64,000 bases of DNA from Quillaja saponaria (lineage: Eukaryota; Streptophyta; Magnoliopsida; Fabales; Quillajaceae). Shown here one piece after another: positions 23,631-35,655 of this stretch; position 1 is the first letter of the stretch, and every line of letters begins with the position of its first letter. The stretch spans positions 310,001 to 374,000 of the forward strand of contig CM055614.1 of NCBI GenBank assembly GCA_029379385.1, in the 5' to 3' direction. Below the pieces are notes generated by a model. The model did not search any database, was not told where the DNA came from, and worked only from the letters and a program-made list of their open reading frames with translations. The position numbers and the translations under genes were made by a program.

Positions 23631-23640
23631 TTATATATAT
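23631..23640 (-). promoter_or_regulatory. Possible TATA box of the RING-H2 gene
   Basis: TATATATAA on the minus strand, about 60-70 bp before the open frame. If used, transcription would begin near 23605, leaving no room for an upstream coding exon and making the missing ATG more puzzling. Confidence 0.35.
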
Positions 23641-26600
23641 GGAGCAATGGAGTAATGGAGTAATGGAGAAAAGAGAAATTAGATTTGGGAACCAGCAAAA
23701 ACCTTTTTTGTTATTTTAAGATCTACATAAAGTGATGGTATGTATATTCTCTTTTCCAATGATGGGACTAAGCCCAGGACTCTCCACTAATTTTATATAA
23801 TGGGCCCTTACACAGACACTGAAGCCCATTTTTTGTTGTCCTAAGTGCATGGGCCCAAACATTATCACGCAATGTCTCAGTGCAAACTACATAATCCCTT
23901 CATTCTCCTCCAACACTACTTCCTCACTGTTTTACCAGATAAAAAGATAGCAATCTGTATCGGATTGGTTTCTTCAAAGCTGATTTTTAGCAAGACAATC
24001 TAGTAATGCTCCAAAATTAACATGGCTTTTTAAGTGTGATCAATTGATGACCATTTATTTGAGATAGGGTTTCAAAACAATATTCACCTGTTTGGTTGTT
24101 TTACAAATGACACATGGTGTACGCTACATTTTGAAGTGACATTTAGGGCAAACCTTTGTTCAACACTAATATAAAATCAAAGAACTTATTCTTCTTGGAA
24201 ATGAGAACAATTTCTTTTCATGCATTACATCAAGTGATATTTGTGCTTATCAACACTTCATCATCACATAAACTGGGCAGACCATTAAGGAGCATCATAA
24301 AAGCATCGCTCTGAGTCTTTGGTGCTTATGGAGTGGCCATGCTTTCGTTTTCTTTTCCCTTTTTCTAACCTGTTTGTTTTAATTGAATAATTCAGTGGCA
24401 AACATCTTTTCCAATTAAAAAACATTATAACTTGGAATTCTTCTCTCTACAAAGTATTTTTATTTGTTTTTTCTTTCTTGACCATGGACAACTCCGAATT
24501 GGGATCTCTTCCATGAAGAAAAATGTGATTACCACTGAAGTTGCAAGTCTAATCCCACGCTGACCAAGTACAGATATTCGATTATAGTCTCTAATGACTG
24601 AATCTCATTCTTATGTAAAGATTATCAACCAATGAGGATAGAATCAAATAATCTACAGGACTTGAACCTTGTACCCTTTCTCAAACTTCCGCACTACATA
24701 ATATTGTTTTCATTATCCTAAATTCCTATTCTTGTCCTTCTATTTCATCATTTTCTAGGATGTAGTTTAGTTTGATGTGGGGGAGACTTTTTCTATAGCT
24801 GGGGAGATCTTACTTTTGTTGGTGTGTTATGAAGCAAGCTCCTTCTTACAAAGTGGGTTTGAGATCAGATCTCAAACTGCAGCACTAATCAGATTCGCCT
24901 GTTATAAAGTTGCTGCCCTCATTTTACACATTACTTTTATGTAAACAAAGTTCTCCAACTTTATGCTTAGTAATCCACTGAAATAGCAGCTCCAAAATAT
25001 GCGCTCTATTCACATAGATAAATAAATAAATAAAAGATCAAAAGAATAAACAGCTAGTTTTAACAGAGGGTGACATCGAAAGCTCGTGAGCAATATGAAA
25101 ATGAAAGCAGATAATAATGGGTGCTCTCCAAGAAGGATCAGTTTATGAATTCTTATGGAAAATGATTGACTTTTCCTATAGCTGGGGGAGATCTTACTTT
25201 TGTTGGTGTGTTATGAAGCAAGCTCATTCTTACAAAGTGGGTTTGAGATCAGATCTCAAACTGCAGCACTAAATCAGATTCTCCTGTTATAGAGTTGCTG
25301 CCCTCATTTTACATTTTACACCTTACTTTCATCTAAACAAAGTTTCTCCAACTTTATGCTTAGTAATCCACTGAAATAGCAGCTACAAAATATGCACTCT
25401 ATTCACATAGATAAATAAATAAATAAATAAAAGATCAAAAGAATAAACAGCTAGTTTTAGCAGAGGGTGACATCGAAAGCTCGTGAACATTATGAAAATG
25501 AAAGCAGATAATAATGGATGCTCTCCAAGAAGGATCAGTTTATGAATTCTTATCGAAAATGATTGCTACTCACCAGCAATGTGGACTTCTGCAAGTCTTG
25601 CGGCCTGTTGGCAACTCGAGGATCCTTCTTGTTGCCTTCTCATGATGCCTGATGACCTGCCTGAATAGACAACTAACAGAACAAGTGACGACACGTCATT
25701 TTCATCTGTTATTTCCCATTAGGACCTTGCAGCATGTGCAACCATGAACAAGGCGCACAACAAAAAGTAAGCATTGGGAAAAATATGACATTAGTTAACA
25801 TATTAATACAATATGAAATCTTCATTTGACTCCATGATTTTGAAATTTCATTGGAAGATCCTACAGTTTAATCATCCTAATGCTTTCAGGATTTCATGAG
25901 AAAGAGCATCCAAGCACCATAAAACCCACCAAATCGTGAGTACAGTCCAACTTTTGCTATAATTAACTAAACTAGGTGAAGTAATGACCAAAAATTTCAC
26001 CAAGGTTAGAAAATATAGTGAAATACTAATTAGCCCATGAAACACAATCAGCAGCAGGAGGAAGACATGTAAATACTAATGAGTTAAAGATTAAATGAAC
26101 TTGCACATCAAAAGAAATATTAACAATTAGCACAGAGCAGAGAATGCCACAGAAAGATACAAAGCTATATTATCTTGGTAACATTTTTTTTTCTTTTGCT
26201 CGTAACATTGAAGTCCAATGCACCTACAGATAGCACATCAAGTCATAACATCTAATGCAGCTACTAAACCATTCCCCCCCTCCAGCCCCAAAAGCATGCA
26301 GACAGAGGAAAGATTAAAGAAATAAAAAGGAGGTCCTATAAATACAGAACCTTTTAGCCTAAAATAAATTGAGAAAAATATAGAACAAAATACAATACCT
26401 CTAAGCTTAAACTATTACAGGCACACATTTTTCCTCCTATTTTCACACACTGATGTATTTATACGTACAATTTTCATGTGTGTATATATATGTACAAATA
26501 ATTTTTTACTTATATATCATTGTGAGTAGGAAATCAAACTTCTCCAAGACTGCAAGTTGAAGCAACTGCATGTTCCTTTCATGTTACAAAAGTTGAATTA

Positions 26601-26713
26601 AATCCAAATGCCAAAGTAGTAATTTAGATTAAAAATATTTGAGATTACAAATTGCCAAAGAACATTCTTTCCTAACTGTTCCTTGCAGAGGTAGAAAAGT
26701 GATAAAGAACAAA
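23641..26713. other. Intergenic region between RING-H2 and bS6c genes
   Basis: About 3 kb without a supported gene. It holds a 384-bp-period direct repeat (24783-25568). A short open stretch bounded by plausible splice signals lies on the minus strand at about 25567-25660, but no protein family was recognised. The last few hundred bases before 26714 are presumably the 3' UTR of the bS6c gene. Confidence 0.5.
24783..25568 (+). repeat. Two-copy direct repeat, period 384 bp
   Basis: Two highly similar copies of about 385 bp in tandem, both containing AGATCTTACTTTTGTTGGTG, AACTGCAGCACTAA and a TAAA microsatellite that is three or four units long. The second copy differs by scattered substitutions and small indels. 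No coding frame is preserved, so this is a local tandem duplication of non-coding DNA. Confidence 0.9.
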
Positions 26714-28151
26714 CTAATATTTCCTCTTCCTATATTTGAAATTCGTTGACCGGATGACATCATCATCAGCTATGAGCGTCTCCTGAAGAACTTCAATGGA
26801 CTCTGGCTTCGTGAAGTAGGTAAAGAGGAGGTAGATGCCATCCAAGTAAGTGTTAGTCTCTCCAGCTTTATTTCTCTTCTTGATGCTATAAGATAATGGA
26901 ATAACTCCTCTATTAAAAACCTCGACATACATGCCACCTCCTGCAACAAGCAACTGCAGAGGAGCATAATTAACAAGGGCACAGAAAAAACACCCAACAG
27001 ATGGTGTTGAAATTCCTTTCCTAAATGCGTCCAGCAGTTTCAATTAGGACACAAAGTGCTTAGCTCCTTAGCATCATCAGTCTTTTATTATAATCAAGTG
27101 CTTTTTTATAGATATCTAAGACTAAGACCAAAATAAGAGTTTTCATACTATTCACAAACACATCCTACTCAAACTCCCACTTCAACTGAGGACGATACAA
27201 TGACCATACAATAATTTTACATTTCACACCAAAGTGCTTAGGATACCAATGAACCAAATAAAAAATAGCAGCATATCAAAGAAAGAAGCCTGTAAATTTT
27301 CATATGCAATGCAGATTATTAGCAGTATAATAAGTGCAGAAAATTATATGAAACCCTTATTAGAGGGCAGATAGAATGCCTTATTCCCTTAAGATTCCAG
27401 AAATATCAAATTATCTTGTATCCTACCCATGATAACATGGTATTCATGCATTCCACTCAACGTATTAACTTTCTGCATCACCATTCTTAACAAAAGCTCA
27501 TTCTTACAATTTGAAGGCAATGTTAAGTAAGTCCATGTCATCCCTGCATCTTATTCTACAATTTCACGCTCTATATATAGCCATTGTTATGCTAATTCTT
27601 TTGTTTATGAAAAACAGAATATAAGGACTTGGATAATTCATATCAGCTCGAAATTGGATTTAAAGTCCATGATACTGTTGTCCTAAATTTATCTTGGCAA
27701 TCAACCAAACACTGAATTGGAGGATTGGGGTAGGGGTTGAACTGAAATTCCTTTTACCTCCTCGTACTTCTGGGTCAGAGAAAGTCGTTCATCCTCGGAC
27801 ATGTCAGGCCTCAAAACCTGCCATTGTCTCGTATTTTCGGAGACCGGGTGGGCATTGTGGTTCCTCCTTGTCCTCGACAGCTGTTACGCCCGGCCCCGAA
27901 GGAGATGAAGGATCATCATCGGACCCAAATCCACCTTCAAAGAAGGAACTAGAGAAGTCTAGAGTTTGAGCTTTGACGGGAAACCTAGGGTTGCTTCTCG
28001 GTTCGTAGCGTATGGATCTTGATTTTGTAAAGAATCGTAACGAGCTGATACTTGGAGGAGGTAAGATGCTACAGATATGCTTGGGGCAATATCGGATATT
28101 TGGCGAAGAAGAAGACGAGGTAAGAGTTGAAGTGAGTGAAGAATAAGCCAT
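26714..28151 (-). CDS. RPS6: Chloroplast 30S ribosomal protein bS6 (RPS6 alpha), with +1 frameshift
   Basis: Nuclear gene for the plastid small-subunit protein bS6. Two exons on the minus strand: 27758-28151 and 26714-26953. The first encodes a Ser-rich chloroplast transit peptide (MAYSSLTSTLTSSSSSPNIR) and CPPGLRKYETMA. The second encodes AGGGMYVEVFNRGVIPLSYS, NTYLDGIYLLFTYFTKPES and ends KYRKRKY. Between ETMA and the conserved RPDMSEDERLSLTQKYEE an extra base (GCAGGTTTTG where GCAGTTTTG is expected) at about 27817-27818 shifts the frame and gives a stop a few codons later. Without it the protein would be 210 residues, the family's normal size. Everything else is conserved, so a base-call error or a recent mutation is more likely than an old pseudogene. 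Confidence 0.85.
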
Positions 28152-28970
28152 TATCGAGCTCTGTTGGAACAGAGGGCTCTGAAGAAGGAACACGAGTAAA
28201 GCGAAAACTAAAAAAACAGATAAGGGAGGAGTTTTTGTACGCACCAACGCCCACCACAATTGTGCAGGACAGACGAAAAAATCGCTTGGTCCATTAAGCA
28301 GGACTTTGTGAAACTATGCCGAAGTTACGACGTTAGAGTTTAGTAAAATGACAGACTTATTTCTTTTCTTCTTTTTCTTTGTCAAAATAAGAATTTTTTT
28401 TTCCAAAAAATTGGATATAATATTTTTTACATAGATAAGTTTAATAGCGTAATTATCCCTTTCACTGTCATTTTTCCTAAGCTCGAGTCCACTGCATTCT
28501 CAATATTACTACCCATAAGAAATTTTGCATTTATTTCATTTACATAACAAATTTTAACTGAGAGTTTTAGTCCTATAAGCTGTTCTCACTCTTGATTAAA
28601 CAAAAAATAAAATATGATTAGAAGATTAAATAATTAAATATCATTTGAAAATCTTACTTTTTTATATTGTCTAAAGCATTTAACTTGTTTTTTAAATTGT
28701 TTAAGACTATTTTACAAAAAATTAATAAATATAATCACCCAAAAATTATAACATGTCAATTTTTTTACACATTTTGTTTTCCTAAACTAATTTAATATCA
28801 ACTAATATTTTTTTTTTATCTTTTCATTTACATTTATTTTTTTAATTACCTATTATAAAGCAACTTACAAATTTTATGAAAAACTAAATATTTTTTTACA
28901 TATTCATAAGATTTGTTTTATGGAGAATAACATCAAAAAAAAAAATAAAAATTTAGGAGAAAAAAACAAT

Positions 28971-29883
28971 CATGCATTTTATCTTAAGCATTGTAAGTTT
29001 TTTTTTTACCAAGTTAAAGTCAAAAAACAAATTTGATGGAATTTCACACCCTTTAAAAATATTATAATGTGTAAAGCTCACTAATTTTTTATAACTATTA
29101 TCACCAATTTTAAATAATATCTCCAACAATATAAAAACCAAAAAAGCAAATGAATAGCTCAAACGATATAAAAGAAAAAATACATGCCTACTTTGATACT
29201 ATCCTCCAAGTTCAGGCTATAGTTAACTCAATTAAAAGAAACTTAAATATTATTAGAGTGCTCTGTTGTAACCATTTCCGAACTCCAATCTCTAGAATTA
29301 AAAATCACAGGGTAATTGCCAGTAGCAAATACGATTCGAGATTGTTGAACAACCAGAAAAAAAAAAATCTCAATTTCGATACTTCCATTTTTATTTTTCC
29401 TGACTGTTAATGCCAACATGCATTTTATCTTAAGCATTGTACGTTTTTTTTTTTACCAAGTTAAAGTCAAAAAAAAAAAAAATTTGATGGAATTTGATAT
29501 CCTTTAATAATGACTTTAAAAATATTATAATGTGTAAGGCTCACTAATTTTTTATAACTATTATCACCGATTTTAAATAATGTCTCAAACAATATAAAAA
29601 CCATAAAAGCAAATGAATAGCTCAAACGATATAAAAGAAAAAATAAATGCCTACTTTGATACTATCCTCCAAGTTCAGGCTATAGTTAACTCAAAATTAA
29701 AAGAAACTCAAATATTATTAGAGTGCTCTGTTGTAACCATTTCCGAACTCCAATCTCTAGAATTAAAAATCACAGGGTACTTGCCAGTAGCAAATACGAT
29801 TCGAGATTATTGAACAACCAGAAAAAAAATCTCAATTTCGATACTTCCAATTTTATTTTTCCTGACTGTTAATGCCAACATAA
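28971..29883 (+). repeat. Two-copy tandem repeat of about 450-463 bp
   Basis: The sequence from CATGCATTTTATCTTAAGC (28971) to CTGACTGTTAATGCCAACAT is repeated from 29417 to 29883. The period grows from 446 to 463 bp because of small insertions in the second copy. No conserved protein is encoded. AT-rich DNA without a gene flanks it from 28270. Confidence 0.9.
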
Positions 29884-30207
29884 TTCTGACTTCAAAAATT
29901 CCCCCAGTGTTTCTAGATCAGTACCCGAAAGCAACGCATAGAGCAGTTCCTTACCCACCAAATCTAAAGCAGACTTTCTAAACCAGCATATATCCAAAGG
30001 GATGACCTGTTGCATAAATACTTGTACAAGCACTGAGGGCAAAGAAGAAGCATCTAATGTGGGCAAGGAGGCAAGTCTTTTTCTCATTTTGCAGTGCATC
30101 CAGAGTGAACATATCTTGTAATGCACACATTGTATACATGATCTAACTAGAAAGTATAAACAAATGGAATCTCCCCTCCGCAAAGAATCAAACAAAATAT
30201 ACACCAT
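29869..30207 (-). other. Open frame of 112 codons, unrecognised
   Basis: An ATG-to-stop frame on the minus strand downstream of the ZGRF1 gene, with stretches such as LASLPTLDASSLPSVLVQVF. I do not recognise a family. It may be part of the ZGRF1 3' UTR (a plausible donor follows that gene's stop), a gene scrap, or chance. Its last bases overlap the end of the tandem repeat. Confidence 0.2.
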
Positions 30208-30408
30208 AAATTGGGATCAATTTTGACATTGAAACTCTGATATATTATATGTCATATCATCTTTCATAATTTGAAAATATTTCGTTTACCAGATTGCCAA
30301 ACATGCTAAACAAATGTAGGAAAAGCAAGTAGCCAGTCAGAAGCAATAGTAGACGAAATGGCCATGTAACACACATGTATTTGAATATCGGAATTGCATT
30401 ACCTGCTG

Positions 30409-33400
30409 TCAAAATCCAAGATCAAAGCTAGGGCACTCATCCATATTCATTGAATATGTAAGCTCCTCAGCACCCTTACCTCCATCATTAATGGGGTCAG
30501 TAGAAGAACAAGCACCTATAGAAGTTCTCTCAGCTTCCATGTCTGTGTTTTGCTATAGAAGACAATTTGCAACCCCACATATCATTTAGACTCACATAAG
30601 ATATATTTTCAAGACAATTTAAGTACACAAATGAATAACTTTTTCAGGACACCTTTTTGAAAACGAAGAAAAAAAACCTAAAAAACGCATTCTATTATTT
30701 CAATAACTGCTCAGAGCTAACTAAAACATGAGACATCATCTAAAAATTCCATTTTTTATCTAGATGCCAAACCTGCTGAGATCTTCCAACTATATGATTC
30801 AAATCCACCCGTTGGATTAAGCCATATAAAAGTCAAGTGATGATGGTGATGATAATTATAGTCAAAGAAAGAAAAAAATTTGCTGAGATGATAACTAGAA
30901 CATGAGACCAAACCTGGTGAGATCTTCCAATTTCAGTATTCTCTGGAAGTTGCATTCCACTACTACATATTGCTGCAGAATCCAATTTAATCAGATCAAA
31001 CAAATAGTTAGGATACTAAAATGCAAATGTATTAAAGCCAGAAGCAATTATGCTAAAAGCTTGAAATCCTTTGCAACTTGCCTTTAGAAGACAAAACATC
31101 AGGGGATTTCTTGATGTCCATGATCTCAATTGGTTCCCCATCTTCCAAATTTTCAGCTGATCCATGATGTCGCATTGATCTCAGTGTTTGACCACCTACA
31201 GAATCCAATATAACAGCGTTATAAAGTCCTTGCAACATACAAGATGAAGCTGGTTTGATGGTAAGGTTTTCAGTAGAACCTGTAAAATTGATCCCCTGAG
31301 CCACGGGTTTTTGTAGCATGGACAATATTTGTTTGGCTGCAGGAAGATCAAATATCAGTTACAACTTACAAGTAAAATTGTTGGAGCGGTGTATTAAGTT
31401 CAGAAAAGCTTATTGTCAAGTGATAATACAGTAACTCCCCACAGAGACATCACAGACACCTCATTTGTGTCTCTCAGTGCAGGCTTCTGTGCTATTAAAC
31501 ATTTTGAGAAAGGATGTTGGCAGGACAACCGTTAATTCTCTTAAAATTGATAAGGCATTAAAGCTCAATATTGTTGACGTAACAAATGTACTGCCTCTAT
31601 CTTTCTCCTTCTCTTTTCATTTTCTTTTTCCTACTTTCTTTTGCTCTTATGTTTTGGCAGAGGATAACTTTACCCTCTAACTGACCAGTTCTGTTTGTTT
31701 GGAACAAAACCTAATTCTAGCTTTAAGCTAATAGTCCCAGGCATCAATAAAATGACATAGTAAAGAAATTAGGACGAAAAGAACTTGACAAGACAGTTGA
31801 GGAAATAGAATATAGGGGATGCTTCAAATTACAACTATATTGTGTACTACACAATGGATGAAATACATACCATTGCGCAAAAGCATGTTCGGTAAGGCTG
31901 TATTTGTTGGTTTCGTCTCATCGAAATCAGAAAGGACATTCATATCAGCAACTTTCCCTGAATATGCCTTATTTTGAGGTTTGCCTGCACAGTTAAGCCA
32001 AAAACTGTGAGCAAGAACTATCATGACCTATACAAAATTGATAATATAAACAAAAAACAAAATAGCAAATAATCAAAGTTAAAAGCATCCACGTTGTATA
32101 AATTAATAACCAAATGTGTAGAAATGACAAGATCCTCATTGCAAATTTTCAGAAACAAGATAACTATTTAGACAACCATCAATAAGATAATTATTTTAAA
32201 TCTTGCTTTTTTTTTCCTTTTTTTTTTTTTTTTTTTTTGGGTACAAATTTTAGATCTTGTTTCAATCTTATTTGTTTAGGGACTCACTGGAAATATCAAG
32301 AATATTATTAATTCTGGGAAATTAGAATGTTAACAGTATGTCACAACTCACAAGGACTCAAAACAAACTTGAAAAATGTAAATGACCAACATCAGATAAG
32401 ATGTAGCACATCGATGAGACCAACAGTGTACAAACAAGATAAAAACACTAAACAACATGAGAATAGCAATATTGTAATTCAACTCCATGAGAAACTCAAC
32501 GGTTTACAAACACGTCAATCACTCACCTTTAGCAAAAGATACATTGTTCCAAAGACAGTCATATTGTCCATGTCTTATCCCTGTTTTCCCGACAGTACCA
32601 TTTTCATTCAAATTCAAAGGAGATTGATGATTTCCTTCAGGCTCTCCAATGTCTACCAAATGAGCATTGAAAGATATTGATTCACCAGGTATTATAACTT
32701 CATCTTTCTTCAGGAGCCTGTGTTCTAAAGGTTTTCTGCTGAAATCATAGAGCACAACCTGAAAAGAGAACACAAATGGAAGCATAAATATCAATTTTCA
32801 TAAAAATACTAATCAAACAAAATAAAATATTATTGCACTATCTATAATTGTTACATCACAAAACAAAAAGAATTGCAATAATTTCGTCAGCCATGAATCA
32901 ATTATGAACTATGAAGTTGATTACAGGAAATGTAAACAGATTACTACAGCGAGTATGACATGTAGCATGAAATAATCTTTCCAAAATTAAACCTGCCTCC
33001 CTCTGGATCCACAAACTTCAAGTTGCAAGAAACCATCATGATACTTCTTGGCTTTCTGAGTTAATTGAGTTGTATAGAGAACCTGCCACTCTACAGTGGA
33101 AAGAAGGAAAAAAAAAAAAAAAAAGGAGAATAAAACAACCAGAATTAAATGCAATTGACTGCAGGAGAAATTGATGATAATCAAGCTTGCCGAACACCAT
33201 AAAAGTAGACAAAAAAGAAACAAGGGAAAAAATATTCTGACTAATTCATTATCTTCATGAATTGATGGAAAAGTCTAATTAAATATAATTTTGCAGCCAA
33301 ATCTGCTATGAGTGGTATTTTATTCCTCAAACGTGTCAGGATTTCCAGCTGAGCATGTACAGAAAAAGCCATGTGAAGCACAGACATGAGCATATTCTGT

Positions 33401-35655
33401 ACATAATATCTCTCTCTTCCTCTTTGCTTTTTTACTCCTTTTGTTAGGCAATAGTTCCAATGCCCCAGCTTTGGAACACAAGCTAACAGTCATGTGTATA
33501 TATCAAAAATAACAATAATCACTACGAAGCGAGCAGGAGAGTCAAAAGGTGTCATGGATTGTAAGGCTTGAATTGAAAGTAGGAGAGTGAATAATATGTT
33601 CAAGCATCTAACTAGGGAAAAGAACTGATTTGTCAGAAAAAGAATCTAGCAAGATGTAACAATTTCGTATATAATCATTGGCGGCAACTAACCATTTCCA
33701 ACAGCTACATTGGTGTTTGCATAATTTTTCTGTTCATGCTTCAGCCCCCTTCTCGCAACAGTACTGCAATTGTTTCCTTGACCATTCACATTGGGTTTTT
33801 GATCTTCTTCATGTTCACCAATCTCAACCAAATAAGCATCAAATGCTATAGATTCATCAGTTCTTACGACTTCATCTTTCTTGAGGAACCTGCTATCTAA
33901 GAATTTCCTGCTTGCATCAAACAGAATGACCTGACAGAGAACCCCAAAAAGAAATAATATGCATCAATGGTATTTCTGTTCTGACCTTACAGAAGTTAGA
34001 TGGATCATTTAAAAAATAAAAAAAATAAAAAAGAAGAAGAAGAAGAAGAAGAATGCTAGATTACATGATCAGGATTGAAAAACACGCCAAACAAAAAGAA
34101 AGAAAGAAAATATTTATCGATCCCTTAGTGGTACAAGACAGTTCTCCCATTGAGAGAATAAAAAATGAAGATTTTGTGATATAGAGAAAACTAAATAGAG
34201 TTCTACCTGTCTCCCAAAGGATCCCTGAATTGCAAGTTGTAAGAAGCCATCATGGTACTTCTTTGCCTTTTGAGTCAAATGTGTAGTGTACAGGACCTGC
34301 CATTCTAATTGGAAGTAAGAAAATGTTGAACAATCAGTGGGAAAGGAAAATGTAAGTAAATGTACTGTAAAATATGAAACTGTCACATATTACTCATGAG
34401 AATTGAGAAGTAATTAACTGTTAATGTTAACTATGTATTGAATTTTAACAGATATCAGTAGCACGATACTTGTTTCTCCATTATATTAAAATAATTGTTA
34501 AAAAGATTAAAAAAATAACGAAGGAGAAAGAAAGGCAGAGTACTTGCCTGATGAACTATGTTTTGTTGTTTCAGGACTGCTCTTTGGTGATCCATACTTG
34601 TGTAGTTCCCTCTTCTTGAACTCTGAAATATTAGCAACTATTACAAGTTATACATAAAGGATTAGTATTAAGAATTCCTATGATTAGCTAGGCTATTCCC
34701 TGACATGTTAACAGGTTTTGTATACTGACAAATGCAATAAGGAACATCAATCTCTAACCAATAATGGTGTAAGATACGCACAAACAATTAACATCTCTGA
34801 TAAAATTAGGTATCTAACCTATCAATTCAGACATGGTGATTCAGTTATCTCTTATCCAGAGACTCAACAATCTATAATAATAGCAGCACTTGAAAGGAAA
34901 TCGTGGAACTGGAAAAAAGAAACATATAAAGCACGTTACAAAAGCTGCATGTTTTACATTACAAGAGTAATTATGATAACCTCTAATAATTTTTTGTGAC
35001 GGACTTGGAGTGTGATGAGCTTTACTCTCTTCGGCATTTGTTTTTCTATCTGGAAAGGAACATTAAGATTTGGTTGAGAACTATGTACTCATAAAGTTGC
35101 AAAGCAGAAATTTACAAATTTCAAATAAAGTTAAGTTTACACCTGAATGAATACCAATTCTTTTTCCATGGAACAAATTAGGTCTCTTATCTTTTCCTTG
35201 CATGGTCAGATCAGATATTCTCTTATTCTCTCCATCGGGATTGCCAACGTCAATAAGATATGCATTGAAAGTCAGTGTTTCACCACAGATAACAACTTCA
35301 TCTTTCTTCAAGAGCCTACACTCCAAGAGTTTCTCGCAATCATCAGTATAGCATTACCTGCTATAATAATTCACCAAGTACGCAATGAAAGGGAAAATAA
35401 AGTTGACTTTGATATTAACTTCCATGATAGTTAATAATATATAGATCGGCACTTCAATTCCATAAAAATTAAAATTCTGAACCCAAACTAAATTTGTATT
35501 TTGATGCGCATTGGGCATAATATAAATTTTCTTCACAGTTCAGAAAATACCTTGTTGCTTGAGGAGTGGAGCTCCAATAAACCGTCTTGGTACACTTTGC
35601 GCTTCTGTCTAATGTGCTTCGTGTAGGTCACAGTCCATCGTTTCACATCCGCCAT
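30409..35655 (-). CDS. Protein with three ZGRF1 (DUF2439) domains, with +1 frameshift
   Basis: Twelve exons on the minus strand, 5' to 3': 35551-35655, 35143-35357, 34981-35049, 34548-34622, 34207-34304, 33693-33930, 32993-33090, 32527-32758, 31871-31984, 31082-31336, 30914-30972, 30409-30552. The product would be 566 residues if one extra base in exon 2 is ignored (CTATACTGATGATTG near 35345, where the family reads VMLYDDCEKLLECRLLKKDEV). Three ZGRF1 domains begin RWTVTYTKHIRQKRK (about 6), EWQVLYTTHLTQKAKKY (155) and EWQVLYTTQLTQKAKKY (267). Each has a RLLKKDEV- or RFLKKDEV-like core. The tail is low-complexity and ends DECPSFDLGF. ZGRF1 domains occur in a human DNA-repair helicase; this plant protein has no helicase domain and its role is unknown to me. 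Two introns start with GC. Start ATG is at 35653-35655. Confidence 0.85.

Noticed and set aside
24783..25568. CRISPR-like or satellite array
   Set aside because: Only two long copies; this is a simple tandem duplication and the genome is a plant.
27694..27969. Plus-strand 91-codon frame
   Set aside because: Antisense to exon 1 of the bS6c gene, which has clear family similarity.
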